Shown piece after piece: positions 31,100 to 40,940 of a stretch of 40,940 nucleotides of DNA (position 1 is its first letter; the number at the start of each line of letters is the position of its first letter). Location: the NCBI GenBank assembly GCA_019418625.1, contig DYBL01000068.1:1-40940 (forward strand), in the 5' to 3' direction. The DNA is from Clostridiales bacterium. GTDB lineage: Bacteria > Bacillota > Clostridia > Oscillospirales > Oscillospiraceae. The notes under the pieces are model-generated. The model saw only the letters and a program-made list of their open reading frames with translations. It searched no databases and had not been told where the DNA came from. Position numbers and translations under genes: made by a program.

Positions 31100-32902
31100 A
31101 TGAAGCAAAGCAACATCCGAAATTTTTCCATCATCGCCCACATCGACCACGGCAAGTCCACGCTGGCGGACCGGCTGCTGGAGCAGTGCGGCGCCGTGAC
31201 CGCCCGGGAGATGGAGTCCCAGCTGCTGGACAACATGGACCTGGAGCGGGAGCGCGGTATCACCATCAAGGCCCGGGCCGTGCGGCTGACCTATCACGCC
31301 CAGGACGGGGAGGACTATGAGCTGAACCTGATCGACACCCCGGGCCACGTGGACTTCAACTATGAGGTCTCCCGGTCCCTGGCCGCCTGCGAGGGCGCCG
31401 TGCTGGTGGTGGACTCCACCCAGGGCGTGGAGGCCCAGACCCTGGCCAACACGTACCTTGCCCTGGAGCACGACCTGGAGATATTGCCGGTGTTCAACAA
31501 GATCGACCTGCCGGCGGCGGACCCTCTGAAGGCCAAGCACGAGGTGGAGGACATCATCGGCCTGCCTGCCATGGACGCGCCGGAGATCTCCGCCAAAATG
31601 GGCACCAACATCGGCGCCGTGCTGGAGGACATCGTGAAAAACGTGCCACCTCCCACGGGAGACGCCAGCGCGCCATTGAAAGCGCTGATCTTCGACAGCC
31701 AGTATGACAGCTACCGGGGCGTCATCGTGTACTTCCGGGTGATGGAGGGCACGCTGCGCACGGGCCAGCAGGTGAAGATGATGGCCTCCGGCGCCACCTA
31801 CCAGGTCATCGAGTGCGGCCACCTGCTGCCGCTGGGCATGGAGCCGTGCGACAAGCTGGAGGCCGGCGAGGTGGGCTACTTCACCGCCAGCATCAAAAAC
31901 GTGCAGGATACCCGGGTGGGCGACACGGTCACCGACGCGGCCACTCCTGCCGCCGCGCCCCTGCCCGGCTACCGTCCCGTGCAGCCCATGGTGTACTGCG
32001 GCATCTACACGGAGGACGGCTCCAAGTACCCGGACTTGCGGGACGCCCTGGAAAAGCTCCAGCTCAACGACGCATCGCTGAGCTTCGAGCCGGAGTCCTC
32101 CGTGGCGCTGGGCTTTGGTTTCCGCTGCGGCTTTTTGGGCATGCTCCACATGGAGGTCATCCAGGAGCGGCTGGAGCGGGAGTTCGACCTGGATCTGGTG
32201 ACCACGCTGCCCTCCGTTATTTACCATGTCTATAAGACCGACGGACAGATGGTGGCCGTGGACAACCCCCACAACTACCCGGACCCCGCCACCATCGAGC
32301 ACGCGGAGGAGCCCTATGTGAAGGTCTCCATCATCGCCCCCAACGAGTATGTGGGCAACATCATGCCCATGTGCCAGGAGCGCCGGGGCGAGTTCAAGGA
32401 CATGCAGTACCTGGATACCAACCTGGTGGAGCTGCACTATCAGATGCCCTTGAACGAGATCATCTACGACTTTTTTGACGCCCTGAAGGCCAACACCAAG
32501 GGCTATGCGTCCTTGGACTATGAGCTCTCCGGCTACCGGCCCAGCGAGCTGGTGAAGGTGGACATGAAGCTCAACGGCGAGGGCGTGGACGCTCTGAGCT
32601 TCATCGCCCACAAGGACAAGGCCTATCCCCGGGCCCGTCGGCTTTGCGAAAAGCTCAAGGAGAACATTCCCCGTCAGCTGTTCGAGGTGCCCGTCCAGGC
32701 GGCCATCGGCGGCCGGGTCATCGCCCGGGAGACCGTCAAGGCCATGCGCAAGGACGTGCTGGCCAAGTGCTACGGCGGCGATATCACCCGAAAGAAAAAG
32801 CTGCTGGAAAAACAGAAAGAGGGCAAAAAGAAGATGCGGTCTCTTGGATCGGTGCAGATCCCCACGGAGGCGTTTTTGGCTGTCCTCAAGCTGGACGAGT
32901 AA
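31100..32902 (+). CDS. lepA: Elongation factor 4 (LepA) GTPase
   Basis: 600 residues. G1 is AHIDHGKSTLADRL, G2 ERERGITIKAR, G3 DTPGHVDF and G4 FNKIDL. After domain II come the EF-G-like domains and the LepA-specific C-terminus (CYGGDITRKKKLLEKQKEGKKKM), which reaches into the ribosome's peptidyl-transferase region. It acts on stalled or assembling ribosomes in the cytoplasm. The Shine-Dalgarno GGAGG is rather far, about 13 bases from the ATG. It is monocistronic with a shared terminator. Confidence 0.97.
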   Translation: MKQSNIRNFSIIAHIDHGKSTLADRLLEQCGAVTAREMESQLLDNMDLERERGITIKARAVRLTYHAQDGEDYELNLIDTPGHVDFNYEVSRSLAACEGAVLVVDSTQGVEAQTLANTYLALEHDLEILPVFNKIDLPAADPLKAKHEVEDIIGLPAMDAPEISAKMGTNIGAVLEDIVKNVPPPTGDASAPLKALIFDSQYDSYRGVIVYFRVMEGTLRTGQQVKMMASGATYQVIECGHLLPLGMEPCDKLEAGEVGYFTASIKNVQDTRVGDTVTDAATPAAAPLPGYRPVQPMVYCGIYTEDGSKYPDLRDALEKLQLNDASLSFEPESSVALGFGFRCGFLGMLHMEVIQERLEREFDLDLVTTLPSVIYHVYKTDGQMVAVDNPHNYPDPATIEHAEEPYVKVSIIAPNEYVGNIMPMCQERRGEFKDMQYLDTNLVELHYQMPLNEIIYDFFDALKANTKGYASLDYELSGYRPSELVKVDMKLNGEGVDALSFIAHKDKAYPRARRLCEKLKENIPRQLFEVPVQAAIGGRVIARETVKAMRKDVLAKCYGGDITRKKKLLEKQKEGKKKMRSLGSVQIPTEAFLAVLKLDE

Positions 32903-32923
32903 AGGGCACAGAACCGAATATCC

Positions 32924-32962
32924 AAAAAGAGCCGGAGGGCATTGCCCTCCGGCTCTTTTTTT
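32924..32962. terminator. Bidirectional terminator of lepA and the PAS gene
   Basis: A 17-bp perfect stem (32924-32940 with 32944-32960, loop ATT) has AAAAA and TTTTT outer ends, so it works on both strands. The TAA stop of the minus-strand PAS gene (32961-32963) overlaps its T-run. Confidence 0.94.
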
Positions 32963-35231
32963 ATCGGTATTCCAGTGTGATGAGCAAAGCCCTGTGTCCC
33001 TCGTCCAGATAGGAACAGCGGACCCGGCCCGGGCCGCCTCCGATCCTGCGGGGCGGACAGTCCACCGTATAGACCGCCTCCCGGCGCAGGTGATCCAAAA
33101 TGGTCTCCAGCCGCAGCGCCTGCCGGACCGCGGCCCGCTGGGCCGTAGGAGCCAGGCTCCGGAAGCAGCGGGCGGCCACCGCCTCGAAGGCCCCGGCGGG
33201 AAAAAAGCCGTTCTGGCCGCAGATGCGGCAGTGTCCGCCGGGCAGATCCACGGTCATCAAATAGGCGTAATCCCGCTGGGCCAGGGCCAGCAGTGCCGCC
33301 TCCTGCCGCCGGCTGTCCCGGTCGGAGACGGTACAAAAAAGCTCCACATGGCGGCTGTCCGGGTTTTCCGCTGTCTCCATCACCGTACGGGCCCACACGG
33401 TGCCCTGCTCCACAGTCAGAGGATGCTCCAGACTTTGGTAAAACTGTCCCCGGGAAAAGGTGTCCAGCAGGGCGGAGGGAATGAAGCGCCGGGCAAATTC
33501 CGCCTGCCGGGGCCCGTCGGGGATGCACCGGCGCAGGTGCCGCAGGCTGGCCTCGGCGGAGTTGGCGAATACGGCGCCCGTGAGCTGGGTGCTCTCGCCC
33601 TGAATATCCAGGATGCGCCCGGCGGTCAGGTCCAGCCGCAGCAGCACCAGCGTGCCGCTGGGCGGCGCGGCGCACCGGCGGGACAGGGCGGAAAAACGGG
33701 CGGCGGCCGCCTTGCGTTCGGAGATGTCCTCTGCCTTGCCCAAAAGACCGTATACGTCGCCCCGGGTATCGAACAGGCTCACCAGGGACACCCGGTACCA
33801 CCGCCAGCCCCGGCCATCGTAGTTGCCCCGGTATTCCAGAGAGCCGGTGCCCGGATGGGCCGAGGCCCGGCGCAGGGCGCTGATGAGCCTCTGGCGGTCC
33901 TCCGGGTGGATGGAGGGAGATTGCTCCAGATGGGTGAGATAGCGCTCGATGCGGCGGGTGGCGCGGTGGCCCCCTCCGTCATAGGTCTCCACGTGGGCCA
34001 CATCTTCACCGGGCACATAGTCCAGACTGATGATCTGGGACCGGTCCAGCAGCAGGTCGCAAAGCTGGGTCCGCAGCCGCAGCTCCGCCTCCCGCCGCTT
34101 TTCCGCCGTCCGGTCGCTGCAGGTAAGGTACAGGACCCATTCCTCCCGGCCCACCGGCTGCCACACGCCCTCCAGGGCCAGCTGGAGGAGCCGTCCGCTG
34201 CCGGTGCGCACCGGGCACAGCTGCCGCAGGGGCAGCATAGTCACCCGGCTGCGGATCAGGGCGGACTGAAGCTCCTCCCGGTGTTCAGGGGGCACAAGGT
34301 CCAGAGGATCGGTCCGAAGCCGCTCCGCCAGCTCCGGCACCTCCAGCTCCAGCAGCTGAGCCAGGCGGTCGCTGACGGAAGTGACCTGCGTGGGGCCGTC
34401 GGGGCTCCGGCGGGCCGTCAAAAAGGCGCCGGGCAGGGTATGCAGCAATCCGTCCAAAGCGCGGTGGGTCTCCTCCAGCAAACGCTGCTGATGCTCCAGC
34501 TGCTCGTGGTGCTGCCGGGTGGGCTGGATCTCCGGCAGCAGCACGCAGAAAACCCCCGGCTCGGCGCTGCGCCGGGCCCGGAAGTCCACCCAGACCGCAT
34601 TGCCGTCATGGCAGGAAAGACGCACCTCCTGGCGAAGGGGCAGCTTTTCCCGGTCCGCATCCAAAAGGGACTGCAAAAGATCGGGCCAGTCCTCCGGGCA
34701 GATGAGGGCGGAAAAATCTCCCGCAAAGCGGTCATAGAGCTGTCGCTGGCTCCAGCCGGTCAGCTGCCCCAGATGCTGATTGAACGAAAGGCACCGAAGG
34801 CCCTCCCGGCTCAGCTCCAGCACGCAGGCGGCGCAGGGAAAGGCATCCGGCGGCAGGACGGGCGTGTCGGCCACCGGGCCCTCCCGGGCCTCCAGCAAGC
34901 AGGCTGCCACGCCGTACATGACCTGATAGCACACCACCTGCAAGGTGGTCCCTGACGCGGAGAGATAGGACAAGCTGGCGCAGGACCCGGAAAACGCCAC
35001 GGTACTCAGGGCGGAGAGCGCCTTCAGGCGCTCCGGCGGATAGACCTGGGTAAAGCGGCGGCCCCGGAGCTCCTGGGGCTGCTGGCCCAGCAGCGCGGCG
35101 GCGGGCGCGTTGGCAAAGCGGCACACCAGATCCACCATGGCGCCCTCGCCGTCGGTGATGACCTCTGTCAGCACAAAGGGGATGCGGCTTTCCTGAAATG
35201 GTTTGGTGAACTTTTCCAGATGCTTGGCCAT
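32961..35231 (-). CDS. Multi-PAS sensor protein without visible output domain
   Basis: 756 residues, soluble, no membrane helix. It reads as about five to six consecutive PAS-like modules. One begins near residue 12 (FQESRIPFVLTEVITDGEGAM). A second holds GQLTGWSQRQLYDRFAGDFSALICPEDW. Others follow HTLPGAFLTARRSP and SLDYVPGEDVAHVETYDG, the latter ending in a PAC-like YRVSLVSLFDTRGDVYGLLG then KAEDISERKAA. The last one (DYAYLMTVDLPGGHCRICGQ) stops at LDEGHRALLITLEYR. There is a short coiled stretch after residue 240 (HHEQLEHQQRLLEETHRAL). I see no GGDEF, HisKA, HATPase, EAL, HD or HTH signature. Strong start (GAAAGGAGGC) and its own promoter. Confidence 0.82.
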   Translation of the reverse strand: MAKHLEKFTKPFQESRIPFVLTEVITDGEGAMVDLVCRFANAPAAALLGQQPQELRGRRFTQVYPPERLKALSALSTVAFSGSCASLSYLSASGTTLQVVCYQVMYGVAACLLEAREGPVADTPVLPPDAFPCAACVLELSREGLRCLSFNQHLGQLTGWSQRQLYDRFAGDFSALICPEDWPDLLQSLLDADREKLPLRQEVRLSCHDGNAVWVDFRARRSAEPGVFCVLLPEIQPTRQHHEQLEHQQRLLEETHRALDGLLHTLPGAFLTARRSPDGPTQVTSVSDRLAQLLELEVPELAERLRTDPLDLVPPEHREELQSALIRSRVTMLPLRQLCPVRTGSGRLLQLALEGVWQPVGREEWVLYLTCSDRTAEKRREAELRLRTQLCDLLLDRSQIISLDYVPGEDVAHVETYDGGGHRATRRIERYLTHLEQSPSIHPEDRQRLISALRRASAHPGTGSLEYRGNYDGRGWRWYRVSLVSLFDTRGDVYGLLGKAEDISERKAAAARFSALSRRCAAPPSGTLVLLRLDLTAGRILDIQGESTQLTGAVFANSAEASLRHLRRCIPDGPRQAEFARRFIPSALLDTFSRGQFYQSLEHPLTVEQGTVWARTVMETAENPDSRHVELFCTVSDRDSRRQEAALLALAQRDYAYLMTVDLPGGHCRICGQNGFFPAGAFEAVAARCFRSLAPTAQRAAVRQALRLETILDHLRREAVYTVDCPPRRIGGGPGRVRCSYLDEGHRALLITLEYR

Positions 35232-35260
35232 GCGGTCGCCTCCTTTCGGCCGTTTTCTCC

Positions 35261-35289
35261 ATTATAGCCTCCCGCCGGACAAGTTGCAA
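35261..35289 (-). promoter_or_regulatory. Promoter of the PAS gene
   Basis: Minus strand TTGCAA (35284-35289) and TATAAT (35261-35266) are spaced 17 bases, about 30 bases upstream of the start codon. Confidence 0.62.
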
Positions 35290-35338
35290 CGGAAGAAGCG
35301 GCGGGGGAGAGGGGGCGGCGCCGCCGCTGCGGGCCGAT

Positions 35339-35370
35339 AGGTCGACCTTTACAGGAAATGCACAAAAAAA
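35339..35370. repeat. Non-coding block shared with the bmp-ADH gap
   Basis: AGGTCGACCT (35339-35348) is a perfect palindrome. GTCGACCTTT followed by a GAAAT and an A-rich tract recurs at 5801-5830. Its A-rich 3' part matches 40661-40690. It lies upstream of the carA promoter. Meaning unknown. Confidence 0.4.
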
Positions 35371-35417
35371 GTAGTACCTTTTGCGAAAAAGTCTATCCCT
35401 CGGGAGGCGGCCGCCCA

Positions 35418-35446
35418 TTGACGGCGGCGGGAAAACGCTTCATAAT
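35418..35446 (+). promoter_or_regulatory. Promoter of carA-carB/dapF
   Basis: TTGACG (35418-35423) and CATAAT (35441-35446) are spaced 17 bases. The leader of about 45 nt is too short for a PyrR-type attenuator and shows no terminator hairpin. Confidence 0.7.
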
Positions 35447-35498
35447 GTCATAAAATAGAGTAAAATAGACGAACTGCGGTCTGAAGTGGGAGGCGGCT

Positions 35499-36562
35499 AT
35501 GAAAAAAGGATACTTGGTGTTACAGGACGGACAGGTGTTTGAAGGCATCCGGTTCGGCGCGGAGGGCGACACCGTGGGCGAGCTGGTGTTCACCACGGGC
35601 ATGTGCGGCTACATCGAAACGCTGACGGACCCCAGCTATGCGGGGCAGATCGTCATGCAGACCTATCCCCTCATCGGAAACTACGGCATCATCCGGGAGG
35701 ACTTTGAGGGCGCGTGCTGCGTGAAGGGCTATGTGGTGCGGGAGTGGTGCGAGGCACCGTCCAACTTCCGCACGGACTGCGACCTGGATACGTTCCTCAA
35801 GGAGCAGGGGGTGCCGGGCCTCTGGGGCGTGGACACCCGGGAGCTGACCCGCATCATCCGCCAGCACGGCGTCATGAACGCATGCCTCTGCGACGAGGTA
35901 CCCGCGGACCTGGAGCCGGTGAAGACCTACGCCGTCACCGGCGTGGTGCGCGCCGTCACCTGCGCCGAGCCCACCGTCCATCCGGCGGAGGGGGCCGAGC
36001 GCTTCCGGGTGAGCCTCATCGACTACGGCGCCAAGCGCAACATCGTCCGGGAGCTTCAGAAGCGGGGCTGCACGGTGACGGTGCTGCCCGCCTCCACCAC
36101 CGCCGAGGAGATCCTGGCGGCTGATCCCGACGGCGTCATGCTCTCCAACGGCCCCGGCGACCCGGCGGAAAACACCTTTGAGATCGCCCAGATCCAAAAG
36201 CTCCTGGGCCGCGTGCCCATCTTCGGCATCTGCCTTGGCCACCAGCTGACGGCCCTGGCCGCCGGCGGCGCCACCTACAAGCTCAAGTACGGCCACCGGG
36301 GCGTGAACCAGCCGGTGCGGGAGACTGCCGGCGCGCGGACGTACATCACCAGCCAGAACCACGGCTACGCTGTGGACGCCGCCACCATCCAGGGCGGCCG
36401 GGTGTCCTTCGTCAACGCCAACGACTCTACCTGCGAGGGCATGGATTACCCGGACCTGCGGGCCTTTACGGTGCAGTTCCACCCGGAGGCGTGCACCGGC
36501 CCCAAGGACACCTCGTTCCTCTTTGACCGGTTTGTGAATGTGATGAAAGGCGGTGCGCTGTA

Positions 36563-36563
<1 letters not shown>
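35499..36563 (+). CDS. carA: Carbamoyl-phosphate synthase small (glutaminase) subunit
   Basis: 354 residues. The N-terminal CPSase small-chain domain starts YLVLQDGQVFEGIRFG and carries VFTTGMCGYIETLTDPSY. The class I glutaminase domain has nucleophile Cys245 (FGICLGHQ) and catalytic His328 and Glu330 (VQFHPEA). It hydrolyses glutamine and channels ammonia to CarB for carbamoyl phosphate, the precursor of pyrimidines and arginine. GTGGGAGG lies ahead of the ATG. Its stop overlaps the next start by one base (TAATG), so the subunits are translationally coupled. Confidence 0.97.
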
Positions 36564-40600
<4,037 letters not shown>

Positions 40601-40604
40601 GGAA

Positions 40605-40637
40605 AAGAGGCCGGCGCCTTTGAGGCGCCGGCCTCTT
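40605..40637 (+). terminator. Terminator of the car operon
   Basis: A 15-bp perfect inverted repeat (40605-40619 with 40623-40637, loop TTG) begins five bases after the stop codon. Only two T form the end of the right arm, so the U-tract is weak. Confidence 0.75.
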
Positions 40638-40660
40638 CACAGCAGATAGCACAAGCGGGA

Positions 40661-40690
40661 CACAAAAAAATTGTTAGTTTTTTCGCAAAC
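40661..40690. repeat. A/T-rich element resembling the carA upstream block
   Basis: Starting from CACAAAAAAA, 22 of 30 bases match 35361-35390 without gaps, including TT-CG-AAA at the end. It lies upstream of a predicted promoter, perhaps as an UP-like element. Confidence 0.35.
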
Positions 40691-40715
40691 TTTTTGCCCA
40701 AGGCCATGGGTTCTA

Positions 40716-40724
40716 TGTTATAAT
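40716..40724 (+). promoter_or_regulatory. Extended -10 promoter of the last gene
   Basis: TG-T-TATAAT (40716-40724) is a perfect extended -10. The best -35, TTGCCC at 40694-40699, is 19 bases away and poor, which fits an extended -10 promoter. Leader about 135 nt. Confidence 0.55.
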
Positions 40725-40866
40725 ACTTCCGATGCGGATTTTTACGGGAAATTGCCGCTTTTCTTCCCTTTTTTGTGGGGGGCGATGGCAGCGCCGGGGA
40801 CGAGACGATCCCGGCTGTTTTCCTGAATTTGGATACAGAACACCGCAGCAGAAGAAAGGGAGACCT

Positions 40867-40940
40867 ATGGACACAAAGCCAACCATGCCCGGCGAGGGCG
40901 ACACGACCGATACCTCCGCCGCACCGGCAACGCCCCAGCC
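40867..40940 (+). CDS. Start of an unidentified gene, cut by window end
   Basis: The ATG at 40867 follows AAAGGGAG and opens MDTKPTMPGEGDTTDTSAA, a Thr/Ala/Pro-rich, probably disordered N-terminus. Only 24 codons are visible and no family can be assigned. Confidence 0.6.
   Translation, partial: MDTKPTMPGEGDTTDTSAAPATPQ

Noticed and set aside
35447..35498. PyrR attenuator ahead of carA.
   Set aside because: The leader is only about 45 nt with no anti-terminator/terminator pair or PyrR-binding loop.

Overview
The window is GC-rich DNA (clearly above 60% by eye) from a Gram-positive member of the Clostridia. The best guess is an Oscillospiraceae/Ruminococcaceae-type gut anaerobe. The evidence is SepF and DivIVA next to YggS, a BMP-type lipoprotein with a lipobox, a mutS-mutL-miaA-hfq order, consensus sigma-A promoters, AGGAGG ribosome sites and many hairpin-plus-T-run terminators. 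Nearly all of it reads as core chromosome. I found no insertion sequence, prophage, CRISPR array, rRNA or tRNA.

Positions 1-10,470 form a nucleoside uptake and salvage district. On the minus strand a BMP-family binding lipoprotein is followed by a two-domain ABC ATPase, two permeases and a nucleoside phosphorylase cut by the window edge. Next come an iron-containing alcohol dehydrogenase (minus) and a divergent DeoR-family repressor (plus). A minus-strand pair, purine nucleoside phosphorylase then MTA/SAH-type deaminase, converges on the repressor. Together they would import nucleosides, cleave them to bases plus (deoxy)ribose-1-phosphate and deaminate adenosine-like compounds; the dehydrogenase could reduce aldehydes from deoxyribose breakdown (inference).

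Positions 10,600-15,300 hold single genes and short operons: a GNAT acetyltransferase, lspA-rluD, a Crh-like HPr-fold protein with a strong promoter, miaB, and a divergent pair of small genes (an unrecognised 81-residue protein and a 70-residue XRE regulator). The shared promoter region of that pair is an inverted duplication with one palindromic operator in each -35/-10 spacer.

Positions 15,349-26,584 look like one long operon: mutS, CPBP protease, membrane protein, mutL, DUF6440 protein, flavodoxin-fold reductase, miaA, hfq, HlyD-like adaptor, yggS, sepF, divIVA. It joins mismatch repair, tRNA modification, RNA chaperoning and septum formation. I see no promoter of its own before mutS, so it may be read from the XRE promoter.

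Positions 26,600-35,300 carry a HAD phosphatase, an XRE-MBOAT-SGNH trio probably for acylating a surface polymer, lepA, and a large PAS-only protein with no visible output domain. Positions 35,400-40,600 carry carA and a very long second gene that encodes a complete CarB fused in frame to a complete diaminopimelate epimerase (DapF). The first catalytic Cys of the epimerase appears to be Ala. This fusion is the most unusual item in the window. A further gene starts at 40,867 and runs off the end.
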